Below are positions 25,038 to 37,209 of a stretch of DNA of 64,000 bases, in pieces. Source of the stretch: Okapia johnstoni (taxonomy: Eukaryota; Chordata; Mammalia; Artiodactyla; Giraffidae). Position 1 is the first letter of the stretch; every line of letters begins with the position of its first letter. The notes beneath the pieces were generated by a model. That model was not told the DNA's origin and did no database searches. It saw only the letters and a list, made by a program, of their open reading frames with translations. The position numbers and the translations under genes were made by a program. The stretch spans positions 123,096,501-123,160,500 of the forward strand of contig CM044308.1 of the NCBI GenBank assembly GCA_024291935.2. Direction: 5' to 3'.

Positions 25038-26433
25038 CTACAAAATAACTTCATTTAACTGACATCACATAAAATTCAGGGTGATGCTAATTTCTCTTCT
25101 AGTAGCAATGCTCATTAAAAAGATGGGTGTCACTGTTTTCTCCCTTCTCCTGACTGCACCTGGAGTTCTAAAATAAAAAACGCTCCTTACCTGGAACGTG
25201 AGCTGAGAAAGAAGGGCTGGTTGTTACTTTAGACTTCCTCAAGTATGTGCTGATAACTTCATGTTTTAAGATACTTTAGTTTCCAAAAAAAAAAAAAAAA
25301 TGGGGCTTCTGAACTCAATGATCGTCAACTCATTTCGGATCCCTCTCAGCTTTCCCAAGTAAGACTCACTCACCTAGTTTCTGAGGCAGAGTCTGTGTTA
25401 CTCCTTGAACTTGTCCCTTCCCTCCTCCCCAGCCCACTGTCTTTGATCTTGGTGCTTTCTCTGTCTCGTGACCACACAAGACACAGGTGATACTAACTGA
25501 GGCCTTCTTGCCTACACTGGGGTACATGGCACCTTTGCGTGAAAAGTCTATTTTTTTTTTTTTTTCTATTCTTGTGTCCCTGCATCACACTTCAGGCTTG
25601 AATCTCTATCAGGGCTAGAAGCTTCTGTCTGCTCTCTTGGATGACATCTGGCCTAAGTATTGTCCTTTATAAAGCTGCGGTAATAACATTAACCACATTG
25701 GAGAAGGATGCTAATGTTCAATAGTCCCGTGAATCTAAGCAGAGAAGGAAGTAAGGCTGTCCCAGGGGATAATCGACTAGAGGCCAGGCAGTGGAGCTGA
25801 TCTCTCTCTGGCAAACTAAGTCAGGCATTCCCCAGACACTAGCTTCTCTATAGTTTCCTTGCACTACTCAAATTCTGCACACTTTGACAGCAAAGTCACA
25901 GTTAGATAATGACTATTTACGCTTTGTGTGTGTATTCTGAGTGATCATTCAAAACATGTCCTTTTCTCCCCACGTGCTAGCGTGTTTCACCATAATCTCA
26001 TATAGTAGTGATGTTCTAATGGAGGTGACTTAATTGGAGCTATTCTCAAACAAAAGCTTTGGGGAAAAGCACACCAAATGAACCCCAATGCTGATGTATT
26101 CCCCTAGCAAGAAATTCTGAGATAAGACAAAAGCACAGACTTGGGTTACTTGACAAGATGATAACGTCATAATATGTTTTACTCAAAGACACACCCTGTA
26201 GGTTGCATGGGTACAGAAAGGTGGCATGAGATTACAAAGATAGAGACATGGGTGCCAAAAGAGAATTCAAGCTCTAAGTAAGGAGAACAGGAGAGGCTAG
26301 GAGGCTGGGTTTCTTAGATACTGCTGTAACACTAATGCAAAGTTATGGCTAATTAACAACTCAGTTCGGGACAAAATAGAAGAGATCTGCCCTATAATTT
26401 TCTCTAAATATCTGGGCTCTTATCTTCAGGAGA
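25038..26433. other. Unique sequence
   Basis: Holds A and T homopolymers (25285-25300, 25548-25566). A 12-base segment near 25190-25201 on the minus strand sits between a pyrimidine-rich acceptor and a GTAAGG donor and could be a microexon; evidence is too thin to call it. Confidence 0.35.
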
Positions 26434-26690
26434 TGCAGTGTAGCACAGTGTGCAACAGGCTGAATTCTCCAGCCAGGGTGCCTGTGTTCAAATCCCCCCT
26501 CTTTATAGCTGTGTGGCCCCATGAACTTGGGCAAGTTTCCTTAGCCTCTTTGTGTTAGAAGTTATACATCTGTAAGAGGTGGATGGTAATGGTGCCTACC
26601 TAATAGGGTTGTTCTTAGGATTAAGTTAATAACAAAGTGCTTAGAATGGTGCATGATGTGTAGCAAGTGCATAATAAACATTAGCTTATT
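26434..26690 (+). repeat. MIR SINE, almost full length
   Basis: Follows the MIR consensus end to end: ctccagccagggtgcctgtg, atagctgtgtggccc, cttgggcaagtttccttag, ctacctaatagggttgttc and a final gcataataaacattagctta. Old tRNA-derived, L2-mobilised SINE. Confidence 0.93.
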
Positions 26691-26844
26691 GCCTGTACGT
26701 GGGACCCCTGCAAATCTTAACAGGTTTCCTTGCCTTCAGTCTAAACTTCTCAAGAGCCCTGTTTCTCACACCAGAGTTACCTGGAGAATTTAAGTCATAA
26801 ATTGGAACATGTTGCCTCCTTAGGTAATATTTTTTAACTGTTCC

Positions 26845-27010
26845 ATCAACTTTGGGATAAAGCTCAAGTTTTTAATGTGTCCATCAGACCCTCAATGGTC
26901 CAGCCTCACCTACCTCCCTATTGTTATGGGTTTTTTTTGCCATTTCCTGCCCTGAAATTTTCCCAGGAAAAGCTCTGTAACCCTCACTCTCCTCTACATT
27001 TCTACCACTA
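26845..27010 (+). repeat. L2 LINE fragment
   Basis: Matches the L2 3' region: gggataaagctcaag, then tcaatggtccagcctcacct. Plus strand, diverged. The BovB at 27131 and the SINE at 27670 lie between it and the next L2 piece; both L2 pieces contain the same consensus portion, so they are separate insertions. Confidence 0.6.
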
Positions 27011-27130
27011 TGTACTGAAATTGTGGTTTTTTAAAAAAAATCTGACTTCCCCACTATATACTGATAACTCAGACAAAATCTTAGCTTTCTCTGCAAAAGG
27101 TTTAACTTTGACATACATGCATTCATTCCT

Positions 27131-27572
27131 GTTGTTCAGTCACTAAGTCGTGTCCAACTCTTTGCAACCCCATGAACTGCAGCATGCTAGCATTCCCTGT
27201 CCTTCACTATCTCCCAGAGTTTGCTCAAACTCATGTCCATTGAGTCAGCAATGCCATCCAAACATCTCATCCTCTGTCACTCCCTTCTCCTCTTGCCTTC
27301 AATCTTTCCCAGAATCAGGGTCTTTTCCAGTGAATCGGCTCTTCACATCAGGTGGTCAAAACATTGGAGCTTCAGCTTCAGCATCAGTCCTTCCAATGGA
27401 TATTAAGGGCTGATTTTCTTTAGGACTGACTAGTTTGATTTCCTTGCTGTCCAAGGGACTCTCAAGAGGCTTCTCCAGCACCATAATTAGAAAGCTTCAA
27501 TTCTTCAGCACTCAGCGTTCTTTATGGTCCAACTCTCACATCCATACATGACTACTGGAAGAGCCATATATG
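27131..27572 (-). mobile_element. BovB 3' fragment, minus strand
   Basis: The complement of the BovB 3' end: cactaagtcgtgtccaactc, then tgctcaaactcatgtccatt and ccatacatgactactgg. It covers the last part of the polyprotein and the tail, which resembles the SINE 3' end. It stops in an AT-rich palindrome. Confidence 0.93.
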
Positions 27573-27582
27573 TCATATATAT

Positions 27583-27623
27583 ATATATGTCTCATATGTT
27601 TCATATATATATGAGACATATAT
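27583..27623. repeat. AT-rich perfect palindrome
   Basis: Two 15-bp arms, atatatgtctcatat (27583-27597) and atatgagacatatat (27609-27623), are exact reverse complements around an 11-bp spacer. They lie in a (TA)n tract starting about 27565 at the broken end of the BovB. Confidence 0.9.
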
Positions 27624-27669
27624 CCACCTACACAGAAACTGATGATTTCTCATGACCTCAACTGCTACA

Positions 27670-27941
27670 CGGAGAAGGCAATGGCACCCCACTCCAGTAC
27701 TCTTGCCTGGAAAATCCCGTGGATGGAGGAGCCTGGTAGGCTACAGTCCATGGGGTCGCTAAGAGTCGGACATGACTGAGCGACTTCACTTTCACTTTTC
27801 CCTTTCATGCACTGGAGAAGGAAATGGCAACCCACTCCAGTATTCTTGCCTGGAGAATCCCAGAGACAGCAGAGCCTGGTGGGCTGCCGTCTATGGGGTC
27901 GCACAGAGTCGGACACGACTGAAGCGACTTAGCAGCAGCAG
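27670..27941 (+). mobile_element. BOV-A2 dimeric SINE, complete
   Basis: Two Bov-A units in tandem (cggagaaggcaatggcaccc and ctggagaaggaaatggcaac) joined by the linker ttcactttcacttttccc, ending in (CAG)n. A perfect 11-bp duplication CAACTGCTACA lies at 27659-27669 and 27942-27952. BOV-A2 is ruminant-specific and mobilised by BovB. Confidence 0.97.
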
Positions 27942-28004
27942 CAACTGCTACAACACAAGTATAACCTCCACCATCTTCTCTAGATTTGTACAATAACCTG
28001 TTCT

Positions 28005-28556
28005 GTCCCTGCTCCCATCCCCTCGCTCAGGTCTGACCTCCACCCAGCAATCAGATGAGCCTAACATATAATTAGACCACGTGACTTTTCTGTTCAAAGT
28101 CCCCTGCCAGCTTTGCAGCTCAGAGTAAAAAAGCAGTCTCTACAATGAGCAAGCCTCCCAGTCCACGTCTGACCTCATCCCTCATCATTCCATTTCCATC
28201 TGCCCCTGCTCCCAACCACAGCAGCCTCAGGTGTTCAGAGCCAGCTTCCACTCGAGACCCTCTGTACATGCCATTCCCTGCTTCTCCATGACTCTCCCTT
28301 CCAGGTCGCTGCTCACATGTCTCTGGCTACCCTATCGATACCCCTACACAGCCCACTCGCTACTTCTTTACCTAGAATTCTTTTCATAGTAGTTATCATC
28401 ACCAGACCTGCTATATATTTATGAATTTCTGGATACAGCTTTTCACTCACCACCTCACCCCCCACAAGGCATGGAAACTCCAGTGACTGCAGGCACTTTA
28501 TCTGTCTGTTCATTGCTACGTTCCTAGTGCCTGACATGTAGTGTCAATATAGAGGG
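28005..28556 (+). repeat. L2 LINE 3' end
   Basis: Recognisable L2 order: agaccacgtgacttttctg, ccattccctgcttctcc, ggtcgctgctcacatg, tagttatcatcaccagacct, tttatctgtctgttcattgc and tcctagtgcctgacatgtag. Ends where a BovB begins. Confidence 0.8.
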
Positions 28557-28562
28557 TTCTAA

Positions 28563-29561
28563 TTGCCAACATCCGATGGATCATCAAAGAAGCAAGAGAG
28601 TTCCAGAAAAACATCTATTTCTGCTTTACTGACTATGCCAAAGCCTTTGACTGTGTGGATCACAATAAACTGTGGAAAATCCTGAAGGAGATGGGAATAC
28701 CAGACCACCTGACCTGCCTCTTGAAAAACCTGTATGCAGGTCAGGAAGCAACAGTTAGAACTGGACATGGAACAACAGACTGGTTCCAAATAAGAAAAGG
28801 AGTCCGTCAAGGCTGTATATTGTCACCCTGCTTATTTAACTTATATGCAGAGTACATCATGAGAAACGCCGGGCTGGAAGAAACACAAGCTGGAATCAAG
28901 ATTGCTGGGAGAAATATCAATAACCTCAGATATGCAGATGACACCACCCTTATGGCAGAAAGTGAAGAAGAACTAAAGAGCCTCTTGATGAAAGTGAAAG
29001 TGGAGAGTGAAAAAGTTGGGTTAAAGCTCAACATTCAGAAAACTAAGATCATGGCATCTGGTCCCATCACTTCATGGCAGATAGATGGGGAAACAGTGGA
29101 AACAGTGGCTGACCTTTATCTTTCTGGGCTCCAAAATCACTGCAGATGGTGACTGCAGCCATGAAATTAAAAGATGCTTACTCCTTGGAAGAAATGTTAT
29201 GACCAACCTAGCTAGCATATTAAAAAGCAGAGACATTACTTTGCCAACAAAGGTCCGTCTAGTCAAGGCTATGGTTTTTCCAGTAGTCATGTATGGATGT
29301 GCGAGTTGGACTATAAAGAAAGCTGAGCACCAAAGAATTGATGCTTTTGAACTGTGGTGTTGGAGAAGACTCTTGAGAGTCCCTTGGACTGCAAGGAGAT
29401 CCAACCATTCCATCCTAAAGGAGATCAGTCCTGGGTGTTCATTGGAAGGACGGATGTTGAAGCTGAAACTCCAATACTTTGGCCACCTGATGCGAAGAGC
29501 TGACTCATTGGAAAAGACCCTGATGCTGGGAAAGATTGAAGGTGAGAGGAGAAGGGGATGA
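28563..29561 (+). pseudogene. BovB reverse transcriptase, C-terminal part, frameshifted
   Basis: Encodes DYAKAFDCVDHNKLWKILKE (motif A), GVRQGCILSPCLFNLYAEYI (motif B region) and the catalytic YADD at 28931-28942, then NIQKTKIMASGP. One extra base near 29110 shifts the frame. The second frame (29085-29561) continues GSKITADGDCSHEIKRCLL and WCWRRLLRVPWTARRS. It ends early at TGA 29559-29561, where related copies have CGA. The endonuclease is missing. Non-functional. Confidence 0.92.
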
Positions 29562-29680
29562 CAGAGGATGAGATGGCTGGATGGCATCATTGACTTGATG
29601 GACTTGGGAGGCCTGGCATGCTGTGGTTCATGGGGTCGCAAAGAGTCGGACACGACTGAGTGACTAAACTGAACTGAAGA
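28563..29680 (+). mobile_element. 5'-truncated BovB LINE, plus strand
   Basis: Runs from the reverse transcriptase (complement of the sequence at window positions 1-200) to the 3' end gtcggacacgactgagtgac. Short flanking duplication ttctaa at about 28558-28563 and 29681-29686. Similar in extent to the copies at 53092 and 54940. Confidence 0.95.
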
Positions 29681-29859
29681 TTCTAAAAATCTTGGGTTAA
29701 TACCCTCTTACAGAAGAATTATTCATATCTTAGGAGTTCTACAAATGTGTCTCCTAAGCAGTAACCTAGTTTATTTTCCCAAAGCAAATCAACTAACTCT
29801 TGGCTCGTCCAAATGAATACTGAGTATCCTAGGCAACCATGACTTTAAAGACTGGCCAT

Positions 29860-30735
29860 CAACAGGCACATGGAAAGATGCTCAGTGTTGCTAATTATTA
29901 AAGAAATACAAATCAAAACTACAAAGAAAGACCACCTAACACCAGTCAGAATGGTCATCATTAAAAAGTCTACAAAATAACAAATCCTGGGGAGGGTATG
30001 GAGAAAAGGTAACTCTCCTACACTGTTGGTGGGAATGTAAGTTGATGCAGCCACTACGGAAAACAGTATGGAGATGCCTCAAAAAAAGTAAAACTGGAAT
30101 TACTATATAACTCAGCTATCCCAGTCCTGAGCATATATACACAGAAAAAACTATCATTCAAATATATACCTGCACCCCTGTGTTCACAGCAGCAGTGTTC
30201 ACAATGGCCAAGACATGGAAGCAGCCTAAATCTCCATCAACAGAGGAATGGATAAAGAAGATGTGGTTCGTATACATGATGGAATACTACTCAGCCATAA
30301 AAAGAATGAAATAATGCCATTTGCAGCAACATTGGATGGACTTAGAGATGACCATACTAAGTGAAGTAAGTCAGAGACAGAGAAAGACAAATACCATATA
30401 ATATCACTTATGTGGAAATCTAAAATATGGCACAAATGAACCTATCCACAAAACAGAAACAGACTCACAGAGAACAGACTTGTGGTCACCAAGGGGTGGG
30501 GGGAGAGTGGGAGAGGGATGGGTTGGGAGTTGGGATTAACAGATGCAAACTATTATACATACAGTGGATAAACCCCAAGGCCCTACTGTACAGCCCAGGG
30601 AACTATATTCAATATCCTATGAATAAACCATAATGGAAAAGAATATAAGAATGCATATGTATAACTGAATCACTTTGCTGCACAGCAGAAATTAACAAAA
30701 CATTGTAAATCAACTATACTTGAGTAAAAAAATAA
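29860..30735 (+). mobile_element. 5'-truncated L1 (ART2-type 3' end)
   Basis: ORF2 C-terminal remnants followed by the 3'UTR, ending ttgtaaatcaactatacttg plus A's. A perfect 14-bp duplication TAAAGACTGGCCAT lies at 29846-29859 and 30736-30749. Several stops make it non-coding. Confidence 0.95.
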
Positions 30736-30756
30736 TAAAGACTGGCCATGTTTCTT

Positions 30757-31318
30757 TTAAAACTGAGATATAACTGACATATAATACTGTATTAGTTTCA
30801 GGTGTACAACATATTTTTTCGATGTATGTATATGTTATGAAATGATGCCCACAACAGGTCTAATCAACATCCATCACCATATGCTGGGCCCAGGGTGTAG
30901 CCACAGTGAGTTCCCAAAAGCCCACTGACAACTGCTTCTCAGTCCACTGTAGCCTTGTGTGTTCTGTGGACACGAGCCCCTTTGGCTTTCAAAGTTAGAT
31001 GGGTTGGGGGCTCATCTCTCAGGTGCAGCTCTTAAAAGCTGGGGTGCTAGAGGTAGGGTTCAAATCCTCCTCAGGGAGAAGCTTGGAGTTGAGTTCCCTC
31101 CCAGTGTGGGACATCATGCTAGGGTGGGGCTTAGGGCACAATTGTGTCCCGGCCCTTTCCACTCAGTGTGGGCTTTTTCTCATTTGCCTGATATGAAGGA
31201 GTTGCCCAGCTAACTTGGGGGTTTCTTTCAAAGGAAATTATTCCACACATAGCTACAGATTTAGTGTGTCCGTGGCTGAGTTCAGCATCCTCCTGTGTCA
31301 ACATCTTGAACTGGAACC
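30757..31318 (-). repeat. Old L1M fragments, minus strand: 3'UTR piece next to 5'UTR piece
   Basis: 30757-30880 is the complement of an old L1 3'UTR (gagatataactgacatataa, agtttcaggtgtacaacata). 30885-31318 is the complement of an L1 5'UTR: gcccctttggctttcaaag, ggttcaaatcctcctcaggg, aattattccacacatagcta, ending acatcttgaactgg. ORF1 and ORF2 are absent between them. Confidence 0.65.
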
Positions 31319-31324
31319 CAGGAT

Positions 31325-31480
31325 TTATCTTGACCTATTTCTCTCATCTATTACCTCTCATCTGTCTGCAAATCTATCTGCAATTTCCAACAGTTTTGCC
31401 TTTAATATAGATTTGCAGTGATTTATCTCTTTTCATCTCTATCTCCTTCTCCCTATTTCATCCACAAGGAACCACCAAGA
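31325..31480 (+). repeat. Possible L2 fragment
   Basis: Words such as cttgacctatttctctcatc and caaatctatctgcaatttcc followed by a T/C-rich run resemble the L2 region upstream of its 3' end. Weak match. Confidence 0.4.
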
Positions 31481-32734
31481 TTGACTGAATTTCACTCCTT
31501 TTTTCCAGAGGAGAATCTAGCTCACTTTCCAGGTAAACCAGCCAGACTAGCATAGGTGGTCCCTAGACAAAGGGAACCCACAGTGGGTAGTAGAGGATGG
31601 ACATGGTGAGTATCAGCGTGATCTGAAGGCCAGCTGCCACAGTGGGGACCAAAGGTCACACCACTGACCTTCCCTGGTACAGCTCTCGCCTGGGAAATGA
31701 GAGCACCCACTCCTAGAGGAACAGTTCCCAGATGGGTCCATGCAGGACCACAGCAGTGAGCACTATATGGTGCTGCCCAGGCCTTCCTTTCAGGAACGAG
31801 GCAACCGTCCTGGGGTTTCTCATGGCTAATGAGTCTCAGCTTCATCCCTCTTTGGGAATTCCCTTCACCAAAGTGTGCTGTCTCTCCCCAAAGGCAGCCT
31901 GCATCAGTGACTGGTCATGAGGGCAGAAAGGCCCCAGTGCCTCAAGGCAGGACCATTCCATGGGTCAGCTCTGATCCAAAGCTCCCTATGGGATTAGCGA
32001 AGGCTTTGGCTGTGGTTGAATCCTAGTTTTAATTCTTCCACCTGCAAAATTCTACTTCCTTTAGTCCCTGTTAATTACTATTATCCTGGTGTAATGGGAA
32101 AGTCTGAAACAGTATGGAATAGCTAAAGCGGCTGGTATTGAATGTGTCCTCTAAAATATAATAATAAAACTGATATTTTTATCCTGTACTTCCTTTACTG
32201 TGCTTAAGGTATAGTTTTATGAACTGGACCACAGCGTGGTAATGAAAGTGTCCAATAATCATTATGTTATTATTGTTCATTTTGAAAGCAATGAAATGGT
32301 ATAATCAATGAAACTGCAGCCTCATTTAGCTGGTAGAGGTGAGGTACCAGTCTGTTTATAGTTTACTGTGAAGAATGGCTAAACTTTAAAGTCGTGCATG
32401 CCAAGAATACCCAACGTTCATCTGAGATAAAGGTACGAATTAATTTATTTGTTTTGGAAAAGAAAAGAGGATTACTGCTTAGGAGACACAGGTTTTGAAA
32501 GGACGTTAGTTCTTTAAAAAAAAAATAGGAAGAATTCTATTAGCCTGGGATTTTTAGTATTGGAACCCTCTAAATTGTAGGCAAAATTTTGTCCTCACAT
32601 TACTGGGGAAAGGGCGTGTAGCTTTTACCAGATTCTTATGGGGTCATGTCCTTAATAACCTTAATAATCCTTGTTCCAAATATTTATTACCATCTTCTCT
32701 TACACTAATGCAAGCAACTCAGAGGTGAGCCTTT
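31481..32734. other. Unique sequence
   Basis: No gene or repeat is recognised. Confidence 0.4.
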
Positions 32735-33781
32735 TGTTTCTTTTTGTAACAGCCTTACTGAAGCATAAGTGACATACAATAAACTGTACATATTTAAAGA
32801 GTACAATGTGGTGAATTTTGACACATGTATATGCTAGTAAAACCATCAACACAAGCAGGATAATCGACATATTCATCACATTCCCAAATTTCCTCAGACC
32901 CTTTATAATCAACTCCATTACCCCTTGCTTTTCTTCTCTCCAGGAAACCACTATGCCATTTTCTGTCACTGTAAATTAGCTTGTGTTTTTCTGAAATTTC
33001 ATTCAAGTGGAGTCATAAAGTATGTACCATTTTGTCTGGCTTTTCTCACACATCATAATCATTTTGAAATCTATCCACGATGCAGGCGTATCAAAAATTC
33101 TTTTTTTGCTAAGAAGTGTTCCATTGTATGAGTATATGACAGTTTGTTTTTGTGTTCACCTCTTGATGGACATTAGGACTGTTTCCAGGGTTTGCTGTTA
33201 AAAATAAGGCCGTCATCAACATTCATACACAAGTCTTTGTATAGACATATGTCTTCCTTTCACTTGGGTAGTTACCTAGGAGTAGAATGGCTAGATCATG
33301 TGGTGAAAGTGAAAGTTAAATTCGCTCAGTCGTGTCCAACTCTTTGCGACCCCATGGACTATAGTCCGTGGAATTCTCCAGGCCAGAATACTGGAGTGGG
33401 TAGCCTTCCCCTTCTCCAGGGGATCTTCCCAACCAAAGGATCAAACCCAGGTCTCCCACATTGCAGGCAGATTCTTTACCGGCTGAGACACAAGGGAAGC
33501 CCAGATCAGATGGTAGATATATGTTTAACTTTTAAAGAAACTGCCAAAATGTTTCTGAGGGTGACCGTGCCATTTTTATAATGCCACCAGCAGTGTACGA
33601 GAGAGATCCGATTTCTTACACACTTGTCAGCACTTAGTATGATCAGTCGTTTTAATTTTAGCCATTCTAATTAATGCATAGTGAAGTTTCACCATAGTTT
33701 TTAAATTGCATTTCCTTAATAGGACATCCTTCCATGTACATATTTGGTAGTCTTTTTGTAGCCACTTTCTAATAAAGTATT
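32735..33781 (-). repeat. Old L1M 3' region, minus strand, split by a SINE
   Basis: The complement of an L1M ORF2 C-terminus and 3'UTR: aagcataagtgacatacaat, tgatggacattaggactgtt, gggtagttacctaggagtag and, beyond the SINE, gccaccagcagtgtacgaga and ttaaattgcatttccttaat. Heavily mutated. Confidence 0.85.
33305..33502 (-). mobile_element. Bov-tA SINE, full length, minus strand, inside L1M
   Basis: The complement of the whole SINE from its 3' end (cgctcagtcgtgtccaactc) to its tRNA head (ggctgagacacaagggaagc). Flanked by agatcatgtggt (33293-33304)/agatcagatggt (33503-33514), 10 of 12 matching. Confidence 0.93.
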
Positions 33782-35034
33782 AAGAGGTTCCATAAAAACA
33801 AGTGTGGCTTTTCTGGGTTAAGTTGAAGGCTTTTTTCTACAAAGAACCAAAAGTTTTTGTTGAGGAACCCTAGGTATTTCTTCATCTGAGAAGAAAAATG
33901 TTCTGAGAGTATGTATCAGATCTTCCAGATCATCTAGCCAATGAATGACACATTTATACAGGTATCAGACAGAGCTCCAGCAGCATCTGCCCACATCCTG
34001 GAAAATCTCCCAGAGCTTTCTGTACTGTTCAGAAACCTCAGTTCTCTTCGCCTAGGAGTTTGTTAACGTGTAAGTCTCAAGTCTGAGTTGAATTAAAGAA
34101 AAGAAGGAAATGATCATATCACAGAAGGGAGAAGAGATAAAACACAGGAAATTCATCCAACTTTGATTTCTGGAGGCACCAAGAAAAGCTTTTCCATGTC
34201 TACAACAAAAAGGTTTTATTTAATTATGCTAGATATCTAGATTCCAAGAGAAGAGTCTTACACCCAGAGGCACATTCTGGAAATATTAACATGACTATCT
34301 GTGTCAAAAGCATGAAGCCAAGAAAATACTCTGGGAATCTGAGGACACTCTCACAACCACTGTTGAGGGAAGACTTACACCCGCATTAATTAAGCACAAA
34401 CCAAGACAACAAGCTGACTGCTCTCCAGTGTACTGTATGGATAAGACTAAAAACGATCTGTCTCCCCCTCGGTGCCTATAATCCCTTGATTAAAAACAAA
34501 GACACTCGCACAAATAAGTCTATACAACCTAAATCTGTATAAGTCTTTAAGCTGTCTCTACAATCTTGTAAAATCTTATAAATTTTAAGAAAATTCTGAT
34601 CAGTCAGAGGAAAGATGCTAAAGGGAAATAAAACAATGAACTTCACAGGATGGATTTTTTTTTTCTTATTGTCACTCTCGCTTTACCTTAATCTGTTTTA
34701 TAAAGAGGTTCTGCAATAGCCACGTATTAATAAAACGCACACAGGCTTAAGGTTTAAACCAGTGGCTTCCATTTAAAGTAAGGTCTTGCCTGCTGATAAT
34801 TGTCAGACGCCGCCAGTCACCTCGAGATCTCCTGTTAGTACCTAGCACTAGGCCTGGCCCCCAGCACACACTGGACAAGTTAACAAAGAAAAGATCAGCA
34901 AGTACTTGGCTGCCAAGATTAGAAAGCATTTTTTTCAGAAGCTGACATCCCCTCACCTCAAAGGTGAAGTAGATAAGCAGAGCTGATTAGGGTGAAGTTA
35001 CAAAAGCTTGTTGTATGAGAACTCCATCCTCCAC
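33782..35034. other. Unique sequence
   Basis: No gene or repeat is recognised. Confidence 0.4.
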
Positions 35035-35222
35035 TGAACATGACCATCTCACCCTGCAGAAGTCACCTCCCTGACAACCTTCCCTCTCCCCGAGTGGCAA
35101 AGGCCAAGGAGGCGCTCAGACACACAGAGGTGTGTTTAGCTCACTGCCGTACACCCAATACCCAGCACAGGGTCTGCCTCAAAGGAGACGTACATAACTC
35201 AAGATGGAATGAATGAAAAGAA
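35035..35222 (+). repeat. L2 3' end fragment
   Basis: Matches L2 words: gtcacctccctgacaacctt, tagctcactgccgtacaccc, acccagcacagggtctgcc and a final gaatgaatgaa. Confidence 0.6.
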
Positions 35223-36171
35223 ACTAGTGGTGTATTATTTTCAACGATATCATGTTAACTCTTCCAGGCATCTGCAATTAAATCTGAGCCTTAATCTCTC
35301 CTTAGGATAGGATCTGTTTCACAGTAAGGAAAGGCTAGGTAATTAGAAACTAGTGGAGATGGAATTATTCTCCTTTATTGTGGAAGGAATGGGTGAAGCC
35401 TCTCTGTCCCTAAAATTTGACTAAACTTATAAGGAGTTCAGGTATTCACGTGTGTACCTTCTGATTAAAGCACATTTAACTTGAGACATCCTCACTCCTG
35501 CCTCCTGTGTTAGGTCTTCCAGAGGCTGGAGGTTGGGTATGAACTCACACCCCATCTTTTAATTATACTAGATGGTCAAAATAATGCCCTAGGTCTCCTC
35601 TCCCTGAAGTATACTATGGGACTCAGACTATGTTCTCCTACCTTCCTGTGCCTGCTCCCATCCCAACTTGAAAACTCAGAGCCTTCTGGACTCTAATTTC
35701 TGCTGTGTCCAACCCTCCAGAGTCTCAAGGCAGGGAGGGGTGGGCAGAAGTATTAACTCAAAGATCCTTCAGGCATATATTTCATCATGAGGACATATTA
35801 AGAGCTGATGAGATCACTGGGAGCTCAGCTCCTCTGAGTTACAGGGCAAAGGCTGGGGATAGACAGCACAGAGTGTTAGAAGCTGGGTTCAAGAGAATTC
35901 AAGCTATTGCTTGTTAAAACCCATTACTTCTTAAAAGCGGGTGTGCATTCTTGTAAGGATCCAGCTATTAAACTAATTATTAAACTAATCTTACAAGAGT
36001 GTGTACCCTAAGCTGGTGTTCCTGCTAGATTTAGGGGATATACAAATAAAAGTAATGCAAACCTTGCCTTGCTTACTGTGTGGGTGGCTTCAGAGAGGAA
36101 TAATTACATGAGCGCTGCTGGTGAGGTAGGAATATGGAGTGAGGACAACACAGAGGCCAACTGCCCGGAGA
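35223..36171. other. Unique sequence
   Basis: Nothing recognised. Confidence 0.4.
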
Positions 36172-36357
36172 GAGAACCCACCTGCAATGCAGGAGGCCTG
36201 GGTTCGATCTCAGGGTCGGGAAGATCCCCTGGAGGAGGGCATGGCAACCTACTTCAGTATTCTTGCCTAGAGAATCCCCATGGACAGAGGAGCCTGGCGG
36301 GCTGCAGCCATGGGGTCGCAAAGAGTCGGCACAACTAAGTGACTCAGCACAGCAGAG
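36172..36357 (+). mobile_element. Bov-tA SINE
   Basis: Diverged SINE starting in the tRNA head (cacctgcaatgcaggaggcc, gggttcgatctc) and ending aagagtcggcacaactaagt. The first 15-20 bases of the head are missing. Confidence 0.92.
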
Positions 36358-37209
36358 CTGGCCTCTGACCTTGCTTCTAACCTGCTTGGACACTGCCCGG
36401 GACTGTGAGTTTCTGCCTGCTGACTTCCAGCAGGAAGACTTCCAGCACCATAGGTAAGATAGGAGGAATCTTGAGACTGTTGAGCCCCTGGAGGGGATCT
36501 GGCCAACCAAGCTCCAGGTTGAACAATATTCCAAGTTTTACATGACAAAACAAATAGCATTAACATGAAACCAGAGCAGCAATTTGCTCACGGATTTATA
36601 ATGATAACAGTTTTCAACCTGGGATTATAAGCCGGAACTGGACTACAATCTTTGAAGTCTCACCCACAGAGCAGATGCACCGCCTGGGACCTTTTCCCAG
36701 TTGGGACTCCAGATGTGCTGTGACACGGGACTCCCCAGCGCTGTTTGAGTCTGGATGTTGGTCAAAACCTAACTTGGTGATGCATCCTCTGCTGTTTCTA
36801 TTTCTCTTTTAATGTTAATGTTACTATATTAAAAGTAAGCTAGATAATTCTCTCATAAATATTGGTATTATTTATTTATATATAATGAGTGGCTTATTTT
36901 GTTAACAAATCCTTTGAACCTGAGACAAATGTGAAAACTTTTGGCAAAACAGGGATGAGGGGAGACACAGGTGAGGAGCCAGCTGAGGCCAGGCTTCCAC
37001 CACGGAGTGCGGACTTTATGCTGTAGGAACAGGGCTTTAAACATGACACCAGGTAATAATGACGTTAACTATACATATTGAGGAATGTTATTATTTATGA
37101 AAGCTTGGGGAAATAAAATTTGGGTTTGGCTTTGTAAAAGTAAAAATATCTTAACAGTCAAGTGACATGCTGACTAGAACTAAAAATACCATTACGTATG
37201 TCAACTTAT

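Noticed and set aside
29072..29653. 193-codon minus-strand frame
   Set aside because: Antisense shadow of the BovB reverse transcriptase at 28563-29680.
36073..36534. 153-codon minus-strand frame
   Set aside because: It runs antisense through a Bov-tA SINE and is explained by it.
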